Assembly: GCF_003938605.1 (NCBI RefSeq)
Contig: NZ_RHWX01000009.1
Coordinates: 62,001-126,000 of the forward strand
From: Brevundimonas sp. 357
GTDB lineage: Bacteria > Pseudomonadota > Alphaproteobacteria > Caulobacterales > Caulobacteraceae
Length of the DNA stretch: 64,000 bases
Reading direction: 5' to 3'
A program made the translations under genes and the position numbers. The notes under the pieces are model-generated. The model saw only the letters and a list, made by a program, of their open reading frames with translations, had not been told where the DNA came from and did not search any database. Shown here in pieces: positions 31,247-41,220 of the stretch; positions within the stretch are counted from its first letter, which is position 1; every line of letters starts with the position of its first letter.

Positions 31247-31861
31247 ATGGATCGCATCGTCGTCGCCGACGACCACCCCCTGTTTCGGGCGGCGCTGAAG
31301 TCGGCTGTCGAAAAGGCGTCTGAAGGCGCCCAGATCGTCGAATGCGCCAGCCTGGCCGAGGCGCAGACCGCCCTGGGCGCGGCGCCGGTCGATTTGCTGC
31401 TGCTGGACCTGAAGCTGTCGGACGTGGACGGCATGACGGGGTTGACCCTGATCCGCGCCGATCATCCGGCGGTTCCGGTCGCCGTCGTCTCGGCCAGCGA
31501 GGAGGCGCCGACCATCCGCCGCGCCCTGTCGCTGGGGGCGGCGGGCTTCATTCCCAAGTCGGCGGCCCTGCCGACCATGGTCGAGGCCATCCGGGTCATC
31601 CTCGAAGGCGACACCTGGGCGCCCGAGGTCGAGGCGGCGGGCGAGGAAGAAGCGGATCTTCAGGCCCGCATCGCCAGCCTGACGCCGTCGCAGCTGCGCA
31701 TTCTGGAGGGGTTGAAGGTCGGGCGGCTGAACAAGCAGATCGCCTTCGACCTGGGCGTCACCGAGGCCACCATCAAGGCGCACCTGACCAGCGTCTTCCG
31801 CAAGCTGGGCGTCCAGAATCGGACCCAGGCGGTGATCCTGGCCCAGTCGCTGGATATTTAG
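31247..31861 (+). CDS. crbR: LuxR/NarL-family response regulator (CrbR-like)
   Basis: 204 residues. A receiver domain (about 1-120) has the acidic pair in VVADDHPLF, the phospho-acceptor aspartate in LLLLDLKLSDVDG, the switch serine in VVSAS and lysine in IPKSAAL. A LuxR-type helix-turn-helix (about 140-200) reads LTPSQLRILEGLKVGRLNKQIAFDLGVTEATIKAHLTSVFRKLGVQNRTQAV. The start at 31247 follows GGAAGG. It is convergent with the CrbS-type kinase and divergent from the porin-acs unit; in Vibrio and Pseudomonas the homologous CrbS/CrbR system activates acs. I therefore infer control of acetate use. Confidence 0.88.
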   Translation: MDRIVVADDHPLFRAALKSAVEKASEGAQIVECASLAEAQTALGAAPVDLLLLDLKLSDVDGMTGLTLIRADHPAVPVAVVSASEEAPTIRRALSLGAAGFIPKSAALPTMVEAIRVILEGDTWAPEVEAAGEEEADLQARIASLTPSQLRILEGLKVGRLNKQIAFDLGVTEATIKAHLTSVFRKLGVQNRTQAVILAQSLDI

Positions 31862-31896
31862 CGGGCGCTCCAGCAGCCGAAGACGATAGCGCATCA

Positions 31897-31925
31897 TCTC
31901 CCTTCTCCCACAAGGGGAGAAGGGT
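31897..31925. repeat. Family B palindrome between convergent crbR and crbS
   Basis: TCTCCCTTCTCCCACAAGGGGAGAAGGG: CCTTCTCCC and GGGGAGAAGG form a stem. It overlaps the end of the crbS gene and probably acts as a common stop for the two convergent genes. Confidence 0.75.
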
Positions 31926-34900
31926 CAGCTGCGGAGGAAGGCCTTCAGCGCCGCCGGTTTGACCGGCTTGGGCAGCAGAACGGCGCCCGCAGCCGTCGCC
32001 TTCTCCTTCAGTCCGTCGCGGGTGTCGGCGGTGACGAGGGCGATCCGCCTGACCCCGCGCGCGCGCAGCCAGTCCACGGCGGCCAGACCGTCCGGCTCGT
32101 CATCGCCCAGGTGCAGGTCGACCAGAGCCGCGTCGAAGGGGCCGACCGCCGCGCGCGCATCCGCGACCGAGCGCGCCGTCACGGCCTGCGCGCCCCAGCG
32201 GTCCAGCAGGGCCGTCAGGGCGTCCAGGATGGCGGGCTCGTTGTCCACGCACAGCACCCGCAGGCCCGCCAGCGGCAGGCGGCGGTCGTCGGACATGATC
32301 TCCGGCTCGGAGCGGGCGGCCGCGCGCGGCACGGCGACGCGGAAGGTCGTGCCGCGCCCGACGCGCGAGGCCAGCGACAGGGGATGGCCCAGCAGGTCCG
32401 ACAGCTTCTGCACGATAGCCAGGCCAAGACCCGCGCCCGGCTCGTCCACCGGGGCGCCGGGCAGGCGGACGAACTCGCCGAAGACGGCCTGACGGTCGGC
32501 CTCGGCGATGCCGCGCCCCGTGTCGCTGACCAGGATCTGCACCCGCTCGCCGTCGCGCCGGGCGCCGATCAGCACTCGCCCCCGGTCGGTGTAGCGGATG
32601 GCGTTGGCGACCAGATTCTGCAGCATGGAGCGCAGCAGGTCGCGGTCCGAGGCGATCCACAGAGCCGACGGCGCCACCTTCAAGGTCAGCCCCTTGGCGC
32701 GGGCCAGGGGGGCGAACTCGCGCGCCAGTTCGTCGAACAGACCGCCCAAGGCCAGCGGCGCCACGGCGGGCTGGACCCCGCCCGCCTCCAGCTTGGACAG
32801 GTTCAGCAGGGCGGTCAGCAGGCGGTGGGCGCTGTCGATGGCGCGGTCGGCGTTGGTCGCCAGGCCGCGCGCGGGCGATCCGGCCAGGTCGGCGTCTTCC
32901 CGCAGGGCGGCGATGAACAGGCGCGCGGCGTGCAGCGGCTGCAGCAGGTCATGGCTGGCGGCGGCCAGAAAGCGGGTCTTGGAGGCGGTGGCGTCCTCGG
33001 CCGCGCGGCGGGCCTCTTCCAGCCGTTCGGTGCGGTCGGCGACGCGGGCCTCCAGCCGCTCATTGGCTTCCTCCAGTTCGCGTGCGGCGCGGCGCAGGGC
33101 GGTGATGTCGGTGTAGCTGGTGGCGTAGCCGCCGCCGGGGATGGGCGCCCCGGAGGAACGCAGAATGCGGCCGTCGGGCTGTTCGCGCTCGTGGTCGTGG
33201 GGGATGCGGCGGGCCAGGGCCTCCAGCCGCCGTTCGACCCAGGCGTCGATCTCGTGATCCGGTACGCCCGCCTCGCCGCGCTCGGCGTTCAGGCGATAGA
33301 CGGCGGCGATGGGCAGGCCGACGTGGACGAAGCCGGCGGGCAGGTCGAACATCTCGACGTAGCGGCGGTTCCAGGCGGTCAGGCGCAGGTCTTCGTCGAC
33401 GACGCTGACGCCCTGGTCGATGTTGTCCAGCGTGGTCTGCAGCAGGTCGCGGTTGAACTGAACGGCCTGCGACGCCTCGTCGAGCATCCGCACCACGTCC
33501 TCGGGCGCGCGGCCTCCGGCGGCCAGGGCGGCGGCCAGGACGCGGCGGGCGGCGGCGGCGCCCACGGCGCCCGCCAGCATCCGCTCGGCGGCGCGGGCCA
33601 GGGCGGCGTCGGCCGGGTCGGCGTCCTTCAGCCTGACGTCGGTTTCGCGCGCCCAGGCGGCGAAGGCGCGCTCGGCCCGCTCGTCGCCGATGAAGCGGGC
33701 GACCAGGGCGCGCAGGTCGCCGACCGAGGCCCCGGCCGAGCCGCCGCGCCCCTCCAGCCAGTCGGGGCCGAGCCGGTCGACGAAGGCGCGGGCCTGGACC
33801 CGGTCGATCAGGCGCGGCGGCCGCGCGCGCGACACCAGGACGAAGACGCCGAGGTTCAGCGTCAGGCTGAGGAAGACCCCCGCCGCGAACGGGTCTTCCA
33901 GTCCCAGCATGGCGGGGACGTTCAGGCCGAAGCCGGGCGCCAGCTGCGGCGCGGCCAGCATGACGGCCCAGACCGCCATCCCCGCCGCCAGTCCCGCCAG
34001 CGCCCCGCTGGCCCGCCCGCCGCGCCACAGCACCGCCCCGAACAGCGACGGCGCCAACTGGGCCAGGGCGGCGAAGGACACGAGGCCGATGGCCGCCAGA
34101 CCGCTGGAGCGGTCCATCGCCAGATAATAGAGCCAGGCCAGCAGCAGCAGGCCGACGATGGCCAGGCGGCGGATGTTCAGCAGAGTCCGCGCCATGTCCG
34201 GCTGGGCCGCGCCGCCCCGCCGTCCCGCCCCCATCAGCGGCAGGACCAGATTGTTGGACACCATGGCCGACAGGGCCACGGCTTCGACAATGACCATGGC
34301 GGTGGCGGCCGAGAAGCCGCCGACGAAGACCACGGCGGTCAGCAGGCTCTGCCCCGCGCCGAACGGCAGAGCCAGCACCAGCAGGTCGGGGTTCGTCTCG
34401 GGCCGGAACAGGCCGCCCGCCGCCACCAGCGGCAGGACCGCCAGGGTGGTAAGGATCAGATACAGCGGGAAGATCCAGCGCGCCCGACGCACCTGGGCCG
34501 GATCGCCGCCCTCGACGAAGGCGACGTGGAACTGACGCGGCAGGCAGAAGATGGCCAGGGTCGCCACCAGGGTGATGGCCATGAAGCGGGCGTCGATATG
34601 CGGCCACGTTCCCAACTGGCCCAGGCTGTCGGCTGCGGCCTGACGCGAGGGCGAGGCGGCCAGCAGGACGACGGCGAAGACGGCGACGGCCAGCAGGGCG
34701 GCCAGCTTGACGATGGACTCGATGCCGATGGCCTGGATCAGGCCGCGGTTGTGCTCGGTCAGGTCGGGCCGTCGCGCGCCGAACAGGATGGCGAACCCCG
34801 CCAGAACCGCCGCCATGACCAGGACGGTCAGGCTCTCGGACCCGGCGACGGGGGTGCCCGCCGTGATCATCTCGCCCGCCATCGACAGCGACTTGAGCTG

Positions 34901-35308
34901 AAGGGCGATGTAGGGGACCGAACCCAGGATGGCGACGCCCGCCACCGCCGCGCCCAGCGCCGGGCTCTTGCCGTAGCGCGACGAGATGAAGTCGGCCATC
35001 GAGCCGACGTTCTCGCGCCGGGCGGCCGAGGCGATGCGCCGCCACAGCGGCAGCAGCAGGGTCAGCCCCAGGATCGGCCCGACGTAGATGGGCAGATACT
35101 CCCACCCGTCGCGCGCCGCCGTGCCGACGGCGCCGTAATAGGTCCACGAGGTGCAGTAGATGGCCAGCGACAGGGCGTAGAGCGACGGCCCCAGCATGCC
35201 GCGCCGCGCCTTGATCTGCGGCCGCTCGTACCACCAGGCGATACCGAACAGGGCGGCCATGTAGAAGGCCGTCAGGGCCAGGGTGGCGAGGCTGAACATG
35301 GGCGTCAT
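31925..35308 (-). CDS. crbS: CrbS-type sodium/solute symporter-histidine kinase hybrid
   Basis: 1127 residues in one chain. About 1-500: an SLC5 sodium:solute symporter-like membrane domain with some twelve to thirteen hydrophobic segments. About 510-600: a STAC linker (LVARFIGDERAERAFAAWARETDVRL). About 615-740: a PAS domain (DNIDQGVSVVDEDLRLTAWNRRYVEMFDLP). Then a coiled coil, HisKA (FLAAASHDLLQPLHAARLF, phospho-His), HATPase_c with GRGIAEAD and GAGLGLAIVQKL, and a C-terminal receiver domain (ALVDLHLGDDEPDG). CrbS senses or transports acetate-like substrates and phosphorylates CrbR. The receiver tail suggests a phosphorelay or a phosphate sink. A terminator-like hairpin lies 30 bases upstream of the start. 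Confidence 0.92.
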   Translation of the reverse strand: MTPMFSLATLALTAFYMAALFGIAWWYERPQIKARRGMLGPSLYALSLAIYCTSWTYYGAVGTAARDGWEYLPIYVGPILGLTLLLPLWRRIASAARRENVGSMADFISSRYGKSPALGAAVAGVAILGSVPYIALQLKSLSMAGEMITAGTPVAGSESLTVLVMAAVLAGFAILFGARRPDLTEHNRGLIQAIGIESIVKLAALLAVAVFAVVLLAASPSRQAAADSLGQLGTWPHIDARFMAITLVATLAIFCLPRQFHVAFVEGGDPAQVRRARWIFPLYLILTTLAVLPLVAAGGLFRPETNPDLLVLALPFGAGQSLLTAVVFVGGFSAATAMVIVEAVALSAMVSNNLVLPLMGAGRRGGAAQPDMARTLLNIRRLAIVGLLLLAWLYYLAMDRSSGLAAIGLVSFAALAQLAPSLFGAVLWRGGRASGALAGLAAGMAVWAVMLAAPQLAPGFGLNVPAMLGLEDPFAAGVFLSLTLNLGVFVLVSRARPPRLIDRVQARAFVDRLGPDWLEGRGGSAGASVGDLRALVARFIGDERAERAFAAWARETDVRLKDADPADAALARAAERMLAGAVGAAAARRVLAAALAAGGRAPEDVVRMLDEASQAVQFNRDLLQTTLDNIDQGVSVVDEDLRLTAWNRRYVEMFDLPAGFVHVGLPIAAVYRLNAERGEAGVPDHEIDAWVERRLEALARRIPHDHEREQPDGRILRSSGAPIPGGGYATSYTDITALRRAARELEEANERLEARVADRTERLEEARRAAEDATASKTRFLAAASHDLLQPLHAARLFIAALREDADLAGSPARGLATNADRAIDSAHRLLTALLNLSKLEAGGVQPAVAPLALGGLFDELAREFAPLARAKGLTLKVAPSALWIASDRDLLRSMLQNLVANAIRYTDRGRVLIGARRDGERVQILVSDTGRGIAEADRQAVFGEFVRLPGAPVDEPGAGLGLAIVQKLSDLLGHPLSLASRVGRGTTFRVAVPRAAARSEPEIMSDDRRLPLAGLRVLCVDNEPAILDALTALLDRWGAQAVTARSVADARAAVGPFDAALVDLHLGDDEPDGLAAVDWLRARGVRRIALVTADTRDGLKEKATAAGAVLLPKPVKPAALKAFLRS

Positions 35309-35337
35309 CTGGGCCGGGCGCGCTCACGCGGGCAAGT

Positions 35338-35373
35338 GAAAAAGAGGGCGGCCAGGCCGAAGCCGGACCGCCC
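35338..35373 (-). terminator. Terminator-like hairpin just upstream of crbS
   Basis: On the minus strand GGGCGG (35373-35368) pairs with CCGCCC (35351-35346), with an inner imperfect stem around TTCG, followed by TCTTTTTC. It stands only about 30 bases before the crbS ATG, so it either ends transcripts from the MHS transporter or acts as an attenuator in the crbS leader. Confidence 0.7.
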
Positions 35374-35405
35374 GCAGGTTGGCGAAAGTTTAAAGCCCCG
35401 GCGAA

Positions 35406-35576
35406 CCCTTCTCCCCCTGTGGGAGAAGGTGGCTCGCGGAGCGAGACGGATGAGGGGTGTCTGCGCTTCGACGTCCGCTCTGGCGCTCAGCTGTGTCTGA
35501 TGAAACTCATGCGCGGCGTCGCCACCCCTCATCCGAGCGCCTTCGGCGCCCAACTTCTCCCACAAGGGGAGAAGGA
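35406..35576. repeat. Inverted pair of family B elements
   Basis: Left half: CCCTTCTCCCCCTGTGGGAG, a GCTCGCGGAGCGAG hairpin and GGATGAGGGGTG. Right half: CACCCCTCATCCGAGCG, a GCGCCTTCGGCGCC hairpin and CTTCTCCCACAAGGGGAG. The halves are inverted relative to each other around about 60 unrelated bases. This fills most of the 281-base gap between the MHS transporter and crbS. No gene is seen here. Confidence 0.85.
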
Positions 35577-35589
35577 AGGGCGTCGCGCC

Positions 35590-37260
<1,671 letters not shown>

Positions 37261-37375
37261 GGGCAGTTCCCTTCCTGTGCGGCCGCGATGCGCGGCGCGT
37301 TTCCCTCGCGCCCGGCGTGCTTTGCGCCGGACGTCGGAAGGGAGAGTGACAGCAGGAACGGTGGTTTGCGCAGAG

Positions 37376-37389
37376 CGACCTTGGTCGAA
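37376..37389. promoter_or_regulatory. Shared near-palindrome, candidate CrbR site (transporter side)
   Basis: CGACCTTGGTCGAA on the plus strand, differing at one base from the copy at 31168-31181. The central CGACC-TT-GGTCG is a perfect palindrome. It is upstream of the MHS transporter and downstream of the dehydrogenase gene. Confidence 0.5.
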
Positions 37390-37397
37390 TAATCATG

Positions 37398-37421
37398 CTT
37401 CCCTCTCCCATCGGGAGAGGG
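37398..37421. repeat. Family B palindrome after the dehydrogenase gene
   Basis: CTTCCCTCTCCCATCGGGAGAGGG: CCCTCTCCC and GGGAGAGGG are complementary around AT. It starts beyond the stop of the succinate-semialdehyde dehydrogenase gene and can act as its terminator. Confidence 0.7.
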
Positions 37422-37422
37422 A

Positions 37423-38868
37423 CTAAATCCCCATGCAGAGGTATTTGATCTCCAGATAATCCTCGATGCCGTGGCTGGAGCCTTCGCGGCCTAGTCCCGA
37501 CTGCTTGATCCCGCCAAACGGCGCGACCTCGGTGGAGATCAGGCCGGTGTTGACGCCGATCATGCCGGTCTCCAGCGCTTCGGCCACGCGCCAGACGCGG
37601 CTCAGGTCGCGGGCGTAGAAATAGCCCGCCAAGCCGAAGATGGTGTCGTTGGCCAGGGCGATCCCTTCTTCTTCCGTCTCGAAGCGAACGACGCCGGAGA
37701 CGGGACCGAACGTCTCTTCGCGGCACATCTGCATGTCCTGGGTCACGCCCGCCAGAACGGTCGGCTGGAAGAAGGTCATGCCCAGCTCATGGCGGGCGCC
37801 GCCGGTCAGCAGGCTTGCGCCCTTGGCGAGGGCGTCGGCGACGTGTTCTTCGACCTTCTTCACCGCCTTTTCGTCGATCAAGGGGCCGATCTGGACGCCG
37901 TCGTCCAGGCCGTTTCCGACCTTGAGCGCCTGGCTGGCCTTGGTCAGTTTCTCGACGAATTCGTCATGGACCGCCGCCTGCACATAGAAGCGGTTGGTGC
38001 AGACGCAGGTCTGGCCCGCGTTGCGGTATTTCGAGGCCACGGCGCCCGCCACGGCGGCGTCGATGTCGGCGTCGTCGAAGACCAGGAAGGGGGCGTTGCC
38101 GCCCAGTTCGAGGCTCATCTTCTTGATGGTCTGCGACGACTGCTCCATCAGCAGGCGGCCGATCTCGGTCGAGCCGGTGAAGCTGATCTTGCGGACTGTC
38201 TCGTTGGACGTCAGCTCGCCGCCGATGGCCGAGGCCGAGCCGGTGACGACGTTGAACAGGCCGGGCGGCAGGCCCGCCTCTTCCGCCAGAACGGCCAGGG
38301 CCAGGGCCGATAGCGGGGTCTGGCTGGCGGGCTTCAGCACCACGGCGCAGCCGGCGGCCAGGGCCGGGCCGACCTTGCGGGTGATCATGGCGGCGGGGAA
38401 GTTCCACGGCGTGATGGCTCCCACCACCCCGACCGGCTGGCGCAGCGTCATCAGCCGCTTGGAGGCGTCATAGGTGGGAATGACCTCGCCGTAGGTGCGT
38501 TTGCCCTCTTCGGCGAACCATTCGATGAAGCTGGCGGCGTAGGCGATCTCGCCCCTGGCCTCGGTCAGGCTCTTGCCCTGTTCGCGGGTCAGCAGGCGGC
38601 CCAGGGCGTCCTGCTCGCTCATCATCAGGTCGAACCAGCGGCGCAGGATGCGGGCGCGCTCGCCCGCCGTCTTCGCGGCCCAGGGCTTCATCGCGGCCTC
38701 GGCGGCGGCGACGGCGCGGCGGGTCTCAGGGGCGCCCATATCCGGGACGGTGGCCAGCACCTCGCCCGTGGCCGGGTTGGTCACCTCGATCGTCCCGCCG
38801 CCGTCGGCGTCGATCCAGCGGCCGTCGATATAGGCCTGATGACGCAGCAGTCGGGCGGGGTCGGACAT
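37423..38868 (-). CDS. gabD: NAD(P)-dependent succinate-semialdehyde dehydrogenase
   Basis: 481 residues from the ATG at 38868 (MSDPARLLRHQAYIDGRWIDAD). An aldehyde dehydrogenase of the GabD branch: TPWNFPAAMITRKVGPALAAGCAVVLKPA (cofactor binding), the catalytic glutamate in LELGGNAPFLVF, the catalytic cysteine in RNAGQTCVCTNRFYVQ, and the C-terminal GGIKQSGLGREGSSHGIEDYLEIKYLCMG, characteristic of SSADH. It oxidises succinic semialdehyde to succinate, feeding the TCA cycle. It is followed by the MHS transporter on the same strand with about 160 bases between them. A glutarate-semialdehyde preference cannot be excluded. Confidence 0.92.
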   Translation of the reverse strand: MSDPARLLRHQAYIDGRWIDADGGGTIEVTNPATGEVLATVPDMGAPETRRAVAAAEAAMKPWAAKTAGERARILRRWFDLMMSEQDALGRLLTREQGKSLTEARGEIAYAASFIEWFAEEGKRTYGEVIPTYDASKRLMTLRQPVGVVGAITPWNFPAAMITRKVGPALAAGCAVVLKPASQTPLSALALAVLAEEAGLPPGLFNVVTGSASAIGGELTSNETVRKISFTGSTEIGRLLMEQSSQTIKKMSLELGGNAPFLVFDDADIDAAVAGAVASKYRNAGQTCVCTNRFYVQAAVHDEFVEKLTKASQALKVGNGLDDGVQIGPLIDEKAVKKVEEHVADALAKGASLLTGGARHELGMTFFQPTVLAGVTQDMQMCREETFGPVSGVVRFETEEEGIALANDTIFGLAGYFYARDLSRVWRVAEALETGMIGVNTGLISTEVAPFGGIKQSGLGREGSSHGIEDYLEIKYLCMGI

Positions 38869-38944
38869 GGGGCGGCTCCTTGGTCGCGGTCGGGGAGCCG
38901 ACATAACGCGCCGGAGCGGGCGCGGCTGCAAGGCGGTGAAACGT

Positions 38945-39547
38945 CTAGCTGAGCATCAGCCCCATGCGGACCAGGGCCGACAGGCTGTCGGCCTCCATCT
39001 TGGCCATGACCTTGGCGCGGAAGACCTCGACCGTGCGGGGGCTGATCTTCAGATTCAGCGCGATCTCGTTGTTGGAGAGGCCTGCGATCAGGGCGTCGAA
39101 GACCTGGCGCTCGCGCGGGGTCAGGCGGCCCAGCCGCATCTGCGCCGACTGACGGGCCTGCTGGCGCACGTCCAGGTCGTCCAACCGGTTCAGGCAGGCG
39201 CGGACCGCCTCGATCAGGCGTTCGGGATCGAAGGGCTTTTCGATGAAGTCGACGATACCGGTCTTCATCATCTGCACCGCCATGGTCACGTCGGCATGGC
39301 CGGTGATGACGATGACGGGCCAGGCGTTTCCACGCAGTTCGATGAGGCGGCGCACCACCTCGGCTCCGTCCATGCCCGGCATCCGCACGTCGGTGACGAC
39401 GCAGGCGGCGGCGTCTTCGGGCAGGGCGGCGAAGAAGTCGATCCCGCCGGCGAAACCGCGCGCTCGGACGCCGTCCGCTCGCAAAAGGGTCAGCAGGGAG
39501 TCCCGCACGGCGGGGTCGTCGTCGATGACGAAGACGGAACGGCTCAT
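38945..39547 (-). CDS. FixJ-family two-component response regulator
   Basis: 200 residues. The receiver (about 1-120) starts MSRSVFVIDDDPAVRDSLLTLLRADG, has the phospho-acceptor in VVTDVRMPGMDG, ITGHADVTMAV and the FIEKPFD lysine, all very FixJ-like. The output domain (about 138-198) reads LTPRERQVFDALIAGLSNNEIALNLKISPRTVEVFRAKVMAKM, a LuxR-type helix-turn-helix. Its first four bases overlap the kinase stop (ATGA), so it is co-translated with the kinase. No FixK or cbb3 oxidase genes lie nearby, so the regulon is unknown. Confidence 0.92.
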   Translation of the reverse strand: MSRSVFVIDDDPAVRDSLLTLLRADGVRARGFAGGIDFFAALPEDAAACVVTDVRMPGMDGAEVVRRLIELRGNAWPVIVITGHADVTMAVQMMKTGIVDFIEKPFDPERLIEAVRACLNRLDDLDVRQQARQSAQMRLGRLTPRERQVFDALIAGLSNNEIALNLKISPRTVEVFRAKVMAKMEADSLSALVRMGLMLS

Positions 39548-40926
39548 GACGCGGTCGCTTCCTCGTGTCGGCGCAGGGCGAAAGAGAAGGCTGCGCCGCC
39601 CATCGCCTGGCTGCGGCGCGCCGACAGGGCGCCGCCGTGGCGTTCGACAATGGTCCGCGTCACCGACAGGCCCAGGCCCATGCCGCCGGACTTGGTGGTG
39701 GTCAGGGGCTGAAAGATGCGTTCAACATCGGCCTCGGCGATGCCTGGGCCGTTATCTTCGACGGTGATGCAATAGACGGGGCCTTCAACACGGCCGGTCA
39801 CGCTGACTTCCCCGCTGTCCGGGCGTTCCGCCGCCGCCTCGACCGCATTGCGCACCAGATTGACGAGGGCTTGTTGGAACTGGATGCGATCCGCGCGCAC
39901 CCCGTCGTCCTGAGGGTCTGCGTCAAGCCTGATCTCGACCTGCTTGTCCTGGCCGATCATCTGCAGGATGGGCGACAGATCCTCGATCATGGAAGACACG
40001 CGTTCGCGTCCCAGCACGCTGGTTTCGATGGTCAGCAGTTCGCGCATCCGGTGGATCAGCTTGCCCGCGCGCAGCAACTGGCCCTTGGCGAGGTCCAGCG
40101 GGCGCCGGGCGCTGTCCGCCGCGGGGCCCGCCTTCAGCATCTCGGCCTGGCTGGCGTGCATATAGGTCGTGGCGGCGCTGAGCGGCTGGTTCAATTCATG
40201 CGCCAGGGTGGCGGCCATCTCGCCCAGGGAGTTCAGCCGCCAGACCTTGTTGAGCTGGGCGTGCAGCTCGCGCGCCTGGGCCTCGGCGACGTGCGAACGC
40301 GTCAGATCGGTCAGGGCCAGGGCGACGTGTTCGTCGCCTGGCGCATGGGGAATGAGACCGAAGCGCAGGCTGAGAGGGAAGGTCGAGCCGTCGGAGCGGC
40401 GTCCGGTCCAGTGGCCGTGGCGTGCTTCCAGCGGGCCGGCCTGCGTACCCGCCTGCATCACGACGGTCATGTCGAATTCGGGCGTCAGGTCAGAGAAGGC
40501 GCGGCCGCGCGCCGCCTCACGCGGAAGGCCAAACAGGGCTACGGCCGCGCCGTTCATCCTCTGCACCAGGCCGTCCCGGCTGAGGGTCAGGGCGGGCGTG
40601 GACAGGAAGGCGGCGTGCAGCATGGCGTCTCTCGCCGCCAGTTGTCGGGCCATGTCGCGGTCCTGACGCCAGGCCGTGATCAGGCTGGCGATCGACAACA
40701 AGGTGAAGGCTGCGGCGAAGAGAAGGGAGAGACGCGTCGTCGCTGTCGCGGGAGCGATGAAGGCGAACAGCAGGGCGCCGATCGTCAGCACGGAGAAGGC
40801 CAGAGCCGTCGCCGAGGCGCTGGGCTTGCGACGGGACGCGACGGGGTGGCGGCGGTCCAATGCGGAATAAATCGAAAGTCCTCCTCGCGCCCGCCAGACC
40901 AGGGCCGAGACCTTCCGCAACGGCAT
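39544..40926 (-). CDS. FixL-like PAS sensor histidine kinase
   Basis: About 460 residues from the ATG at 40926. Two membrane segments (about 45-85) precede a PAS domain (about 105-225, HAAFLSTPALTLSRDGLVQRMNGAAVALFG), a FixL-type HisKA box (LNSLGEMAATLAHELNQPLSAATTYM, phospho-His) and HATPase_c (NLVRNAVEAAAERPDSGEV, DNGPGIAEADVERIF, GMGLGLSVTRTIVERHGG). The PAS lacks a segment I can align with the haem-histidine region of FixL, so oxygen sensing is doubtful. The start is uncertain: 40926 has no good Shine-Dalgarno, whereas GGAGGA about 70 bases further in precedes possible ATT or TTG starts. It is coupled to the FixJ-like regulator. Confidence 0.88.
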   Translation of the reverse strand: MPLRKVSALVWRARGGLSIYSALDRRHPVASRRKPSASATALAFSVLTIGALLFAFIAPATATTRLSLLFAAAFTLLSIASLITAWRQDRDMARQLAARDAMLHAAFLSTPALTLSRDGLVQRMNGAAVALFGLPREAARGRAFSDLTPEFDMTVVMQAGTQAGPLEARHGHWTGRRSDGSTFPLSLRFGLIPHAPGDEHVALALTDLTRSHVAEAQARELHAQLNKVWRLNSLGEMAATLAHELNQPLSAATTYMHASQAEMLKAGPAADSARRPLDLAKGQLLRAGKLIHRMRELLTIETSVLGRERVSSMIEDLSPILQMIGQDKQVEIRLDADPQDDGVRADRIQFQQALVNLVRNAVEAAAERPDSGEVSVTGRVEGPVYCITVEDNGPGIAEADVERIFQPLTTTKSGGMGLGLSVTRTIVERHGGALSARRSQAMGGAAFSFALRRHEEATAS

Positions 40927-41220
40927 CGTCAGAATCAAGACGTGGCGCGCTTTTAAATATTCACTGTCGGAGTAGCAATCGTCTCCAATGGAGAATGAGA
41001 TCACAGAAAGCGACGTTTCTCTATATAACGTCGGTATATATGTTTTTATTAACTTTGTTGCTGAAAGCCGCCTGCAAGGTGATCGTAGATCATCTTGCGA
41101 GAAGAGTTCTGCATAGACTTGCGGCGTTTCGGCCGCGGAATGCGGATTTCTACGTACGGTTCAGTTTACGATTGCATACGGATGTCTGCGGCAAGAAGGC
41201 TTCACGTTCAAGAGGTCCGA
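40927..41220. promoter_or_regulatory. AT-rich divergent regulatory region with a dyad
   Basis: 294 bases with visibly lower GC than all surrounding DNA (for example TATATATGTTTTTATTAAC near 41031-41052). It must hold promoters for the kinase (minus) and the TorF-type porin (plus). AAGGTGATC-GTA-GATCATCTT at 41076-41096 is a nine-base-pair dyad with one mismatch and could be an operator. A reading frame through it (40860-41414) has no family resemblance and overlaps the porin gene; I reject it. Confidence 0.5.

Noticed and set aside
32111..35500. 1129-residue plus-strand frame antisense to crbS
   Set aside because: Gln/Gly/Ala/Arg-rich translation typical of a shadow frame; the minus strand encodes a complete multi-domain kinase.
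39544..40926. Haem-based oxygen sensor (true FixL)
   Set aside because: The kinase and partner are FixLJ-like, but I cannot align the haem-histidine region in the PAS domain and no fixK or ccoNOQP genes are nearby, so I do not call it an oxygen sensor.
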